Shown: positions 28,625-38,339 of the stretch, piece by piece
Position numbering within the stretch: the stretch's first letter is position 1
Layout: every line of letters starts with the position of its first letter
Origin: Gammaproteobacteria bacterium
GTDB lineage: Bacteria; Pseudomonadota; Gammaproteobacteria; Pseudomonadales; Pseudohongiellaceae
Assembly: GCA_030682575.1 (NCBI GenBank)
Contig: JAUXNX010000012.1
Location: 1 to 64,000 of the forward strand
Reading direction: 5' to 3'
DNA: 64,000 nucleotides
The notes under the pieces: model-generated
Databases searched by the model: none
What the model was told of the DNA's origin: nothing
Seen by the model: the letters and a program-made list of their open reading frames with translations, nothing else
Made by a program: the position numbers and the translations under genes

Positions 28625-31543
28625 ATGATTTTTCAGAAATTTTTACAGAATAACAAGTGGCAGCACAAAGACCCTGCAGTACGACTGGAAGCAATCGGAG
28701 AACTGAGTCAGAGCACGGACCCGGCAGACCCTGATGCCGGGGCTGTCGCGCAGATCATCATCGACATCGCCCGCACCGACAGCGACCAGAGTGTTCGCCT
28801 CGCCGCCATCGCCCTGTTGCACGCTGCTGAGGTTCTGCAAGAGTTATCCGGCGATGCCAATATCGACATACAGCACGCCGCCAGGGTGCAATATTGCCGA
28901 GTGGTGGCCGGCGCAGCTGCAAGCGATCTATCCCCCACCCAGCGCCTCGCCCTCATGCAGGCCATGACTGATGTCGCGGATCTTCTTGCTGTGCTGCATG
29001 ACTGTGGCTGCGACGAAACTGGCCTGGCAACGCTGGACAGGTTGCGCAATGAACATATGGTGGATGAGAGTGGCTTGGTAAACATCGCAGCCCACTCCAG
29101 CAATCACACAGTACGCAACGCCGCCGCGCTTGCCATCAGCGATACCTTGTTGCTGGAAAAACTCGCCACACTTGTTCGCCAGAAGGACAAGAACGTCTAC
29201 AAGTACTGCAAGGAAATTCTGCAGCAACGGCTCGATATCGCTGCAAAACTTGAAGCAGATGTCGCCTTGGCTGTCGAAATCTGTACTGCGCTGGAATCTC
29301 TTGCCGGTAAAGTCATCGGAGGTCTCAGCCAGGCACAATTCGAATACAAACTCAGCCAATGGCAGGATGTCAGCAGTGTGGCAGATGATGCGCTGCAACA
29401 ACGTTTTCAGACCGCCTGCGATGCATTAAGTGCTCGTATTGCCGAACATCATTCCGAGCAGCAGCAAGCAGCCCTGCAACAACAGAATTTCGAGAGTCTC
29501 GCCGCTGCCTGCAACAGCGCCACTGAAACACTGACCACATTGCAGGAACCACTGAGCAGCGAGCAGATTACAACGCTTGAACAACAGATCCATGCCCTCA
29601 AAGGTCTCTTTACTCAACGCAGTAATCAGGAACCCGAGGAACTGCTCACACAATGCAAAACTCTTATCCAGTCAGGGGATGCTGCCATCAATGCATTCCA
29701 CGCATTGGAAGCCAAAGCTCCTGATCTGGATGCCCTGCGCACCGAAATTGGCGCACTGACTGCCAAGAACACTATCGGTATCAACAATGCCGCCAAGCGC
29801 CTGCAGAAACTGTTCAACAAAGATGGTTGGCCCGCGCACGTGCCTCACAGCACACTGTTTCTTGCTTCAGTGGAAATCGCGCAGCAGATGCAGCGTCTGC
29901 AGGACAAGAACAAGGCGTACCTCGAAAAATTGCACAAGGATTCTCTGGCAAATATCGCCGCACTGGAACAACACGTTGAGCAAGGTCAGGTCAATGAAGC
30001 GCAGCGTCTCTGGGACAAGGTCCAGGGCGCCATCAAGAATGCCGACGATGCACTGAAGAAGGAACTGCAGGAAAAAGTGGCCCCCTTCAAGGCCCGCATC
30101 AATGAACTGATGGATTGGAAGAATTTTGCCGCTACCGAAAAGAAGAAAGAACTGATTGGTCACATGCAGGCATTGATCGATGGCAAGATGCACGCCGCCG
30201 ACAAGGCCAAGCGTATCAAGACACTTCAGGAAGAGTGGAAAAAACTCGGCCACTCGTTGCACAACGACAGTCTGTGGACACAGTTCAACGAACTCTCCCA
30301 CACTGCCTTTGAACCCTGCAAGGAATACTTCAAGGAGCGCAAAGCGAAACTGCACACCAATCTGGAAGAGCGCATGAAGATCTGCGCCCAACTCGAAGAG
30401 CTGCTCGCCACATTGACACCGGAAACCCTCAACATTGCCAATCTCAACAAAATCGAGAACAAGGCACTGGAAGACTGGAAAATCTACGCCCCTGTCGAGC
30501 AAAGCAAGATCAAGAAGCTGCAGAAACGCTTCAACACCGTATTGACTGCTGTGCGCCAATTCAAGCGCAAGACTCTGCAGGCCAATGCCACTCAGAAACT
30601 GGAATTGATTGCTCAGGCGGAACAGCTCGACACGCTGGAGAACGTCAAGGAAGCCATGGTCGAAGCCAAAAGGCTGCAGGCACTGTGGAAGACCATCGGT
30701 CCCTCTCCGTACAAGGATGATCGCAATCACTGGAATTCCTTCCGTGCCGCGTGCGACAAGATATTTACCAAGCGCCAGACTGAACCTGCACCGAGGAAGA
30801 CCGATTCTTCTGCACGCCCTTCAAGACCTGTTGCAAACCCAGCGGTAGCAGCGGCCCGCGATGCCCTGCGCAGGATCAGCGATCTGCTCACGCTGAGCAG
30901 CGAAGAGTTGGCACAGTCCAAGAAGCAGTTTGCCGAACTCAGGGAAGCGTTCATGAATACTCTGACACCAGACCTGAAACTCGAAAAGAAGGCTCTGTTG
31001 GAGCAATTCGAGAAACTCAGCAAGAACTTCGATGCCAAACTGCGTGCGGCTCCTGACAAAAAGAGCTTGCAACTGATTGGCCAGGTCAAGACCAAGGCGG
31101 AGTTCTGCGAGAAACTGGAAGCGGAGGTGCTCTCTGGCAAGAGCATGACCGACGATATCGATACGCTCACGGAGCAATGGCAGGCACTGGGCAAACTGGC
31201 AGACATGATGCAGGAGCAGACGCTGGAACAGCGTTTCCACAACCTGTCCCAGGGCGCTGATGCCCGTCTGCTCAAGAAGCAGTCAAAGGACAACGAAGAG
31301 AAAGCGCGCGAAGTCTGCATCGCTGCCGAGATTCACGCAGGTATCGAGTCGCCGGACGCCGACAAGCCATTGCGGATGCAAGTGCAGTTGAAGCAGTTGA
31401 AAAACAGCTTCGGCAAAACCAGCAAGAGTGGCGCACAGCTGGTCAGCGAACTGGAAATGCAATTGATGTGTCTTGGCCCCATTGAAGGCAAGGCTCGCAA
31501 AGGTTTTGAGGCCCGTATCACCAAAGCCAAGGAAAAACTGTAA
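28625..31543 (+). CDS. Large DUF349-repeat protein
   Basis: A 972-residue, strongly helical cytoplasmic protein without signal peptide. Three DUF349-type blocks are visible: around 530 (LQEEWKKLG...F..LSHTAFEPCKEYF), 680 (LQALWKTIGPS...W..FRAACDKIF) and 848 (LTEQWQALG...RF). The N-terminal ~170 residues look like HEAT-like alpha repeats (RLEAIGELSQ, VRLAAIALLHAA). DUF349 proteins are described as highly helical and nucleic-acid-associated in some bacteria, but their function is poorly known. A strong terminator follows directly. It diverges from dinG. Confidence 0.9.
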   Translation: MIFQKFLQNNKWQHKDPAVRLEAIGELSQSTDPADPDAGAVAQIIIDIARTDSDQSVRLAAIALLHAAEVLQELSGDANIDIQHAARVQYCRVVAGAAASDLSPTQRLALMQAMTDVADLLAVLHDCGCDETGLATLDRLRNEHMVDESGLVNIAAHSSNHTVRNAAALAISDTLLLEKLATLVRQKDKNVYKYCKEILQQRLDIAAKLEADVALAVEICTALESLAGKVIGGLSQAQFEYKLSQWQDVSSVADDALQQRFQTACDALSARIAEHHSEQQQAALQQQNFESLAAACNSATETLTTLQEPLSSEQITTLEQQIHALKGLFTQRSNQEPEELLTQCKTLIQSGDAAINAFHALEAKAPDLDALRTEIGALTAKNTIGINNAAKRLQKLFNKDGWPAHVPHSTLFLASVEIAQQMQRLQDKNKAYLEKLHKDSLANIAALEQHVEQGQVNEAQRLWDKVQGAIKNADDALKKELQEKVAPFKARINELMDWKNFAATEKKKELIGHMQALIDGKMHAADKAKRIKTLQEEWKKLGHSLHNDSLWTQFNELSHTAFEPCKEYFKERKAKLHTNLEERMKICAQLEELLATLTPETLNIANLNKIENKALEDWKIYAPVEQSKIKKLQKRFNTVLTAVRQFKRKTLQANATQKLELIAQAEQLDTLENVKEAMVEAKRLQALWKTIGPSPYKDDRNHWNSFRAACDKIFTKRQTEPAPRKTDSSARPSRPVANPAVAAARDALRRISDLLTLSSEELAQSKKQFAELREAFMNTLTPDLKLEKKALLEQFEKLSKNFDAKLRAAPDKKSLQLIGQVKTKAEFCEKLEAEVLSGKSMTDDIDTLTEQWQALGKLADMMQEQTLEQRFHNLSQGADARLLKKQSKDNEEKAREVCIAAEIHAGIESPDADKPLRMQVQLKQLKNSFGKTSKSGAQLVSELEMQLMCLGPIEGKARKGFEARITKAKEKL

Positions 31544-31554
31544 TCGTTGTGGTT

Positions 31555-31608
31555 AAAAAGCCAGCGCAGTTGACATCCCTCTCAGGTCGTCAACGGCGCT
31601 GGCTTTTT
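31555..31608. terminator. Strong bidirectional terminator between the DUF349 and TonB-receptor genes
   Basis: AAAAAGCCAGCGC (31555-31567) and GCGCTGGCTTTTT (31596-31608) form a perfect 13-base stem. A shorter inner stem (GTTGAC/GTCAAC) lies within the loop. A and T runs on both sides make it work in both directions. Confidence 0.9.
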
Positions 31609-31627
31609 CGCTTTCTGCGTTGCTGAA

Positions 31628-34600
31628 TCAGAATGCGTGTTTCACGCTTGCATACATATAACGACCCTGCGGTTGATGAATGTTGCCGAGATATCCGCCA
31701 GACGCCAGGGGTGGATCTTCATCCGTGATATTACGCGCACCAACGCGAAGCGATGTCTCTCCGGCAGTGAAGCCACCGGAGAATGAGTACTGACCGTACA
31801 GGTTGTAGGTCTGGTGCGAATCCACCTGCCAGGGATTGAGTGCAGCATCCAGCACTGTCGGTTGAATCACATCATCCGTGTACTGGGTCATGAAACCCAC
31901 CTGCCATGCATTCAGGGTCCAGGTTGCAGACACCGTCCATTTCAACTCCGGGTTACCAGCCTGAGCGATCAGATTGGCAGCACCGGTCACCGGCACACCA
32001 GCATTGATTGCACCAGATGCCTTGGCATCGATCAGAGTCTGTTGATCGGGGTTCGGGCTCTGGAAGAACTCCTTCAGCTTGGTGACATTCATATTGATCC
32101 TCAGATCACCGAAATCCTGGAATCCCTTGTCGTAGACAAGACCAAAGTCTATTCCACCCACTTCCAGAGGCTGAAGGTTGGTGAACGCCGAGTTGATATA
32201 GAGAGCCTCACCCGCAGGTGCCAGCCCTGTCCCAGCGAAGGCCTGAATCTCGGCAGGAGTCGGGGCTGCGCGCACCACATTCGGATTGGTCGATCCTGAC
32301 AGGCGTGCCAGATAATCCAGGTTCATTGCCGACTGTTCGTCAAGTACTCCTACGATACCAGTCTGCTCGATCTTCCAGCGATCCACGGTAAATGTAAACG
32401 AACCAAATTCTTCGGGGATAAAAGTGGGTTCGAATACAAACCCGTATGAAAAGCTTTCAGACTCTTCCGGCACCAGATTGGCATTACCCTGACGCAGGCC
32501 GGGCACACCGTAGCTCTGTGTACAACGTGCAAAACTGGTAATGCGACCTGCACGCAGATCTGCCTCACACTTCACGTAGTCATTACGACCGTTCAAACGC
32601 TCCAGCAATGGTGTGTTCAACACCTCCAGGTTCGGGGCCTTGAATCCTTCCGACCATGAGGAGCGCAGTCTCACACCTTCCACTACGTCCCACGAGGCAG
32701 CTATCTTGGGTTTGGCGACGGAGCCGACATCGTCGTAATCCTCATAACGGCCTGCAATCTGCATGTCGATTGCCTCGACCAGAGGAATACCCATTTCAGG
32801 AGAAACCACAGGAATTCCGAATTCCACATAGGCCGACATCACTTTCCTCTTGCCAGTCACATCCGGCGATGGACTGTGGCCCATCAGGTCGCTGCCGTAA
32901 GTGATACCTGTCACCATGTCGGTGTACTTCACGCTGAGATCTTGACGTGAATCCCTGTCGTCTGAGTACTCCTCCTTGCGTAACTCAATACCACCAGCAG
33001 TGCCGACATCACCCGCGGGCAACGCAAACAGATCTGCTTTGGAAATCTTGAAGTCCCACAAGGCAAGCTTGGTATTGTTCTCACGCACTGCCACTATTCT
33101 GAAACTATCGATAGTAGATGCTTGATTGACAATGTTCGGCGAAGGATTCGACCAGAAACTGGTATCACCACCAAGGAACGGGTTATACGCGGCAGGTGTT
33201 GTCAGAGCCAGAGCCCGTTGAATCAGTGTGCTGCTCGCATGGCCCTGTGCGTCCCTTACAGTGGCTTCGTTGTACAGTAGTGCCGACTCCCAGGACCAAC
33301 CGAGTGCTTCGCCGCGCAGTCCACCCAGAATGCGCACCTGGTCATTCTGAACATTGATACCGCGAGGACCGTAGTCGTGGTAGCTGTAATTGCGTACCTG
33401 GATCGGCAGCCCTTCATCAGGAATGTTGAGCCCTGGCAACCGGTTGGGTGAACCAACAGGGCCGAAGGGGTTCCAATATGCCGTTGCAGGAAGCAGGATG
33501 GGAGTAGAAGCCAGCGAGGAGGGCTGCGAATTGACCGCATCCGTTTCCGCTTCGTAGTAGCCCAACTCACCAAAGAAACTCAAGTCTTCGTTGAGTTCGT
33601 AATTAACGAAGGTGAACGCATTGAAGCGCTCTGCAGAGGGAAGAATCGCAAAACCGTCGAGAAGCCTGCTCTCGGATCTCAGGTCGCGCTTGGAAGCCAC
33701 TGTGACTGCGCCTGCGGCGTAACAAATGCCACCGACAAGCTGATAGGTACATCCACTCAGCCCGGCAGGCTGTACCAGAAAATTGCCGGCAGCGTCCGTA
33801 ATTGCGACGCCATTGGAGCGTATCTGTGTAGTCATGCCCAGAGCTTGAAAACCTCCCCACGGCGTTGTCGTCGAACGACCGTCAAAGGCAACACTGTTCT
33901 CGAATGATGTACCTGCCACCAGTGGACGACGGTCCAGTGTAGAGGTGTATTTCTGATCCTTGGCGAGCACTGCATCCTTCTGACTCTTGCCGACAAACAC
34001 GGAGACATTACCCCGGCCGTTTGCAAAATCAGTTCCCCACACCATATTGGTGGTCCACTCATCACCTTCAGCGGAACCGTACTGCATATCGATCTCGAAA
34101 CCATCGAAATCCGAGCGCAGCACGTTGTTGACAACACCTGCCACTGCATCGGAACCATAGAGTGCGGCGGCACCGTCCTTGAGTATCTCCACTCTTTCGA
34201 GTCCAGAGACAGGCAATGCATTGACGTTGTAGCCGAATACTGGCGTTTCATTGTCGGTTTGTGACGTAGGATGGACAACTGAGCGTCGACCATTGAGCAG
34301 CAACAATGTATTGCCCTGCGCCAGTCCCCGCAAACTCACCGTAGAGACATCACCCCTGGCAGCGTTAGAGTTGCCACCACCGAGATAAGTGCCATTGAAC
34401 GAAATGTCCCCGGCCTCTGGAATCGATCGAAACAGGTCATCGCCCGATACAGCGGCCGACGCTGCAATTGCCTCGTTGCCGACTACTGTGACAGGCAACG
34501 CGCCGTTGATGCGGGCACCGCGAATTTGCGATCCAACTACCATGATCTCTTCAACGGTTTCATTCTGACTCTGGGCCACTGCAAACGATGTGGACAATCC

Positions 34601-34711
34601 GAATAAAAGAGTACCGGATAGTGCTGTAACGATGTATTTCTTCTTGAACTGAAACTCTGCCCCTGAAGTGCCAAGCAATTTTCTATTCCCAACAGTAGAT
34701 TGCAAATTCAT
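31628..34711 (-). CDS. TonB-dependent outer-membrane receptor
   Basis: A 1027-residue protein. An atypically long N-terminus precedes the signal segment (about 26-46, YIVTALSGTLLFGLSTSFAVA). The TonB-box region is ETVEEIMVVGSQIRG. A plug domain follows (about 60-190; TVSLRGLAQGNTLLLLNGRR, VERVEILKDGAAALYGSDAVAGVVN), then the beta barrel, ending in YMYASVKHAF with a terminal phenylalanine. This type is common for oligopeptide, sugar or siderophore-like substrates. The upstream exported amidase, gamma-glutamyltransferase and amidohydrolase genes suggest a peptide or amide compound, which is inference. The hydrophobic signal may start later than the chosen ATG. Confidence 0.93.
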   Translation of the reverse strand: MNLQSTVGNRKLLGTSGAEFQFKKKYIVTALSGTLLFGLSTSFAVAQSQNETVEEIMVVGSQIRGARINGALPVTVVGNEAIAASAAVSGDDLFRSIPEAGDISFNGTYLGGGNSNAARGDVSTVSLRGLAQGNTLLLLNGRRSVVHPTSQTDNETPVFGYNVNALPVSGLERVEILKDGAAALYGSDAVAGVVNNVLRSDFDGFEIDMQYGSAEGDEWTTNMVWGTDFANGRGNVSVFVGKSQKDAVLAKDQKYTSTLDRRPLVAGTSFENSVAFDGRSTTTPWGGFQALGMTTQIRSNGVAITDAAGNFLVQPAGLSGCTYQLVGGICYAAGAVTVASKRDLRSESRLLDGFAILPSAERFNAFTFVNYELNEDLSFFGELGYYEAETDAVNSQPSSLASTPILLPATAYWNPFGPVGSPNRLPGLNIPDEGLPIQVRNYSYHDYGPRGINVQNDQVRILGGLRGEALGWSWESALLYNEATVRDAQGHASSTLIQRALALTTPAAYNPFLGGDTSFWSNPSPNIVNQASTIDSFRIVAVRENNTKLALWDFKISKADLFALPAGDVGTAGGIELRKEEYSDDRDSRQDLSVKYTDMVTGITYGSDLMGHSPSPDVTGKRKVMSAYVEFGIPVVSPEMGIPLVEAIDMQIAGRYEDYDDVGSVAKPKIAASWDVVEGVRLRSSWSEGFKAPNLEVLNTPLLERLNGRNDYVKCEADLRAGRITSFARCTQSYGVPGLRQGNANLVPEESESFSYGFVFEPTFIPEEFGSFTFTVDRWKIEQTGIVGVLDEQSAMNLDYLARLSGSTNPNVVRAAPTPAEIQAFAGTGLAPAGEALYINSAFTNLQPLEVGGIDFGLVYDKGFQDFGDLRINMNVTKLKEFFQSPNPDQQTLIDAKASGAINAGVPVTGAANLIAQAGNPELKWTVSATWTLNAWQVGFMTQYTDDVIQPTVLDAALNPWQVDSHQTYNLYGQYSFSGGFTAGETSLRVGARNITDEDPPLASGGYLGNIHQPQGRYMYASVKHAF

Positions 34712-35348
34712 AAAATTCCCCTGACGTAATGAGTTGGCTGGTTGTTTTTTGCGGCAAAGGGCATAACCAGACCCACTTCCTGCCGCCTAGAATCCCTTAT
34801 GTGGAATCTCATTGCAGGAAGCAGGCCAGCGTTATTGAACGCCCCATTTATGGACGTATCTAAAGGAGTAATTCCAGAAAGCATTTCCTCAGTGCAAATT
34901 TAAGGTGCCATGTTAACTTCATGACTTCATACATCTAAAACCGCTGCAAATTGGTGCGGCATTCCACGACAGTGACGGACCAGGAGAAGCACTGAAAAGG
35001 TCTATTGTGGTGCCTTAGGAAGATAAACGAGAATGTTTCAATCTTGAGCGCACCGAAAGCAATCAGAAAATTGCTTAAATAGAGAAATCTGGATACTTAT
35101 TTTCTCCATGTCAATTGCTCTATCTTTGTTCATTGAGTGAAACAAGGCACGTAATTGATGCGAATTTTTATCCGTTTTTGAATTTATATTGGATATATGA
35201 AGACTATCTTTTGAACATAGAATCGTCATGGAGACATCAAATAAGGATATGCTGAAATATGCATTGAAAAAAAAGGAGACAATGCGATGCATCTGCCCCC
35301 TTAAAAATCTTCTGTGCGAAGATAACACTATAATCGTCTACCGAATTC
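34712..35348. other. Long intergenic region with AT-rich core upstream of the TonB-receptor gene
   Basis: About 640 bases with no supported gene. It holds the receptor promoter and CTTCCTGC/GCAGGAAG inverted arms (34776-34783, 34814-34821). Roughly 35030-35300 is clearly AT-richer than either flank. Short open frames exist there (for instance a 53-codon plus-strand frame from 35228), but none has protein-like support. Confidence 0.6.
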
Positions 35349-38288
35349 CTACAGAGATTTGTCTCTCCAGACGACAATACCACTCTTGATAACAGTATTG
35401 ATCGCGCGGGTGTCTGTGATATTCACAAGCGGATCGCCGTCGAGCACAACCATGTCTGCCATGAAACCAGGGGCCAGTGTGCCAATCTGATCTCCAGCGC
35501 CCATAGCATGCGCTGAATCACTGGTGGCCGAACGCAGCGCCTGCGCGGCTGTCAATCCCGCACTCACGTATATCTCGATCTCCGTATGCAGGGATTCTGC
35601 ATGAGGCACGAACGGAGAGTCGGTTCCTGCAACAATGCGCCCACCAGAATCCATTATTTTTTTCAGAGTCTGCGTGCGTGCGCTGATGTCATTGGCACCC
35701 CCACGGTAACTGAGTGCCAGTGTTGGAGTGACAATCATTCCAGACTCACTGACGAGTGCGATCACATCCTGATAGGAGTAATTCAGCCCCGACACAACGA
35801 GAGAGAAGCCGCGCCGACTGGTTGCACCAAAGTGCTCGATCTGGTCTACGCCATTGGCAACGGCTGGAAACAGTTCGTGAGAGGTGACGGGAATGCCACT
35901 CTCGTGAGCGAGTTCGATGACACGCTTCTGGGTTGCGTAGTCCTGTCGGACGTAGCTCTTGTACATGTCAAGTTCAAGCTCAGTAGACAGACGCACCGAG
36001 TTCTCTGCCTGTTCTACGGTGCCCACGGTCTCGGATACTCCATAAGATACCCTTCCTCCTTCGTTGAGAGGACCGGCTGTGAATACTCGCGGACCTGAAC
36101 GACGCCCGGATGCCTCAGCTTCGCGGCGCTCTACTGCATAGTATGGATCCACACCAGTCTCACGCACCGAGGTAATTCCATAGCTGAGATAAAGCTCTCC
36201 CAACGCAATGCCCTGAGAAGTGGATTGATGCGTATGCCCCTCGATCAGACCTGGAATCACAGTCTGTGACGATGCATCGATGAAGGTGCCGCCCGGCACT
36301 CCATCGCCCGCCGGACGCACCGACATGATGACACCACCCTCGATGACGATGTCGACATTCTCCTGATAACCATCGCCAGTGCCGTCAAAGAGTTTGCCCG
36401 CACGCACGGTCATGACTCCATCCGGCAGCGCACGGGTCCACTGCGGCTTGATATCCAGCATACTGGTCGCACCGTTGCGGCGGTCATACTTCATGATGCT
36501 CGCGCCGTTCAGATAGATCAGGCTGGACGCATCGGCAGACCAGCTCGGATTCTCTCCTGCTTCTGCAATCATCAACGACTCCCCGAGAGTGCCGTCCGGT
36601 TGCAGTGATGCCAGCCACAACGCACCTTCAAAACGATAGACCATCTCTCCGGTTGCCGACCATGCAGGACGAATGAACTGACGACGACCAAGGGACATGT
36701 CTTCCACTGGACTCACCCAGATCTTTTCGCCCACACCGGAGGCCGGAACCAGGTAGATGGCATTGTGTCCCTCACGAAAACGACTGTTCATGGGGCGGCG
36801 ATGATAGACAGCCAGTGTCGATCCATCCGGCGACCAGGCAGGTGCGCTCGGGCCAAAGATTGCGTCGGAAACCACTACCTCCTCACCGGACACCACATCG
36901 CGCACGACCAGGGTTGCAGAAATGAAAATGCTTTGACCGAAATCCGCCAGATACGCAATCCTGCTGCCATCGGGCGACCATACCGGCGCATTGGCTGGCG
37001 TTGCCGAATCCGTCATGCGGGTCGCGACTCCGGAAGCGATATCCATGATCCAGATGTCTGCCTTCCCCTCCCGATCACTGACAAAGGCAATGCGGGACCC
37101 GTCGGGTGACCAGCTTGGCGACAGATCCACGTATACATCGTCGGTCAATCTGCGCGTGTTGCCGCTGGCCAGATCAGCAATCCAGATATCGCCAAGTGCA
37201 GCGAACGCTGCTGAACTCGCATCAGGGGAAAGTACCGGATCAATGATCCCCAGCGCAGGTGTTGGCGAATCATCATCGAAAGCATAACTGCGGCGAGTAT
37301 AGGAAGTGCGATCCAGCATGACCGACGCGGAGAACTGCACTGATTCTCCAGCCTCGCCCTCGGCAGACAGTGTTTGCACGCCACCATTCGCCGTGTAATA
37401 GAGAGTGCCGTCCGGATCAAGATTGGGACGGAATGGAAACACGTCGCCGCCATCGACCAGCATCTCAACGCCGGAACCATCCACCTGGACACGTGCCAGA
37501 TGCCCCGCAGTGGCCTCAAGGCCAACCACGTAGAGAACATCACCATCAGGAGACCACAGCGGCGCACCAAGCACAGGGGCAGTGTGCAGCGGTCGGGTTG
37601 CATTGCCCACACCCAGTTCGCGCACAACCAATTGATCCTGCTCACCATCAATGACAAAGGCAAGTGTGCTGCCATCGGGAGAAAGTGCCGGATACACTGC
37701 ATTACCCGCACCGGAAAAATAAGGGCCGGTTGGCGTCAGATAACCAGTATCAGCCGCGTCTATCAATTTCAATCGCTGGCCACTGGCAAGATCGACTGAC
37801 CAGACCGAGTAACCACCATCTTCATCACTGGAATAGAGGACACTTGCTCCGTCCGGTGAAAATGAAGGATAGCGAGCATCACCCAACCCCTCAGTCAGTT
37901 GAGTGAGATTGGAACCATCCGGGCTCATGGTCCAGACGGTAAAGGCATTCTCCACATAGGAGTAGAACGTAATCAGATTGCCAAGTGGCGACCAGGCCGG
38001 TTCATAAGCCTCCATTTCCGACACCGTCAGCGGTGTTGCCTCTCCACCAGCGACCGGCAATGACCACAGTACACCCTGCACCGAGAGAATGAGCGTGTTG
38101 CCATCAGGCGACAATGTCGCGGCCATGTTGGTGCCTTCGGTCATCGTGACTTCGATCTGCACACGATCCGACGCCACGGCTTCCGCACCCAATCTCAACT
38201 CCTGCGCACCAACCATACCCGATGCCCCCAGCAGCCACAGTCCGGAAAGTGCAAGGATCATTTCATTCCGCTTCATGCCAATCTGCAT
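35349..38288 (-). CDS. Exported propeller-amidohydrolase (PD40 repeats plus amidohydrolase domain)
   Basis: A 979-residue protein with a signal peptide (about 5-28). Residues ~35-640 carry repeated SPDG motifs (SPDGSRIAFVSDREG, SPDGSTLAFVIDG and others), a TolB/PD40-type beta propeller. The C-terminal ~330 residues are a metal-dependent amidohydrolase: VIPGLIEGHTHQST (HxH), PVTSHELFP, IEHFGAT, GRIVAGTDSPF and the closing FMADMVVLDGDPL. Homologues hydrolyse peptides or cyclic amides (imidazolonepropionase- or Xaa-Pro-type), but the substrate is unknown. ggt lies 52 bases upstream on the same strand. Confidence 0.92.
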   Translation of the reverse strand: MQIGMKRNEMILALSGLWLLGASGMVGAQELRLGAEAVASDRVQIEVTMTEGTNMAATLSPDGNTLILSVQGVLWSLPVAGGEATPLTVSEMEAYEPAWSPLGNLITFYSYVENAFTVWTMSPDGSNLTQLTEGLGDARYPSFSPDGASVLYSSDEDGGYSVWSVDLASGQRLKLIDAADTGYLTPTGPYFSGAGNAVYPALSPDGSTLAFVIDGEQDQLVVRELGVGNATRPLHTAPVLGAPLWSPDGDVLYVVGLEATAGHLARVQVDGSGVEMLVDGGDVFPFRPNLDPDGTLYYTANGGVQTLSAEGEAGESVQFSASVMLDRTSYTRRSYAFDDDSPTPALGIIDPVLSPDASSAAFAALGDIWIADLASGNTRRLTDDVYVDLSPSWSPDGSRIAFVSDREGKADIWIMDIASGVATRMTDSATPANAPVWSPDGSRIAYLADFGQSIFISATLVVRDVVSGEEVVVSDAIFGPSAPAWSPDGSTLAVYHRRPMNSRFREGHNAIYLVPASGVGEKIWVSPVEDMSLGRRQFIRPAWSATGEMVYRFEGALWLASLQPDGTLGESLMIAEAGENPSWSADASSLIYLNGASIMKYDRRNGATSMLDIKPQWTRALPDGVMTVRAGKLFDGTGDGYQENVDIVIEGGVIMSVRPAGDGVPGGTFIDASSQTVIPGLIEGHTHQSTSQGIALGELYLSYGITSVRETGVDPYYAVERREAEASGRRSGPRVFTAGPLNEGGRVSYGVSETVGTVEQAENSVRLSTELELDMYKSYVRQDYATQKRVIELAHESGIPVTSHELFPAVANGVDQIEHFGATSRRGFSLVVSGLNYSYQDVIALVSESGMIVTPTLALSYRGGANDISARTQTLKKIMDSGGRIVAGTDSPFVPHAESLHTEIEIYVSAGLTAAQALRSATSDSAHAMGAGDQIGTLAPGFMADMVVLDGDPLVNITDTRAINTVIKSGIVVWRDKSL

Positions 38289-38339
38289 AACGTCAGTCTC
38301 TCTGCTTGTCGGTTTTTTGTTTCATTTTGACCGGTTGAT

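Noticed and set aside
35038-35389. Short open frames on both strands in the AT-rich region (96 codons minus; 53 codons plus from 35228)
   Set aside because: No recognised motif and poor start context. The plus frame runs antisense into the amidohydrolase gene. Kept only as a compositional observation.
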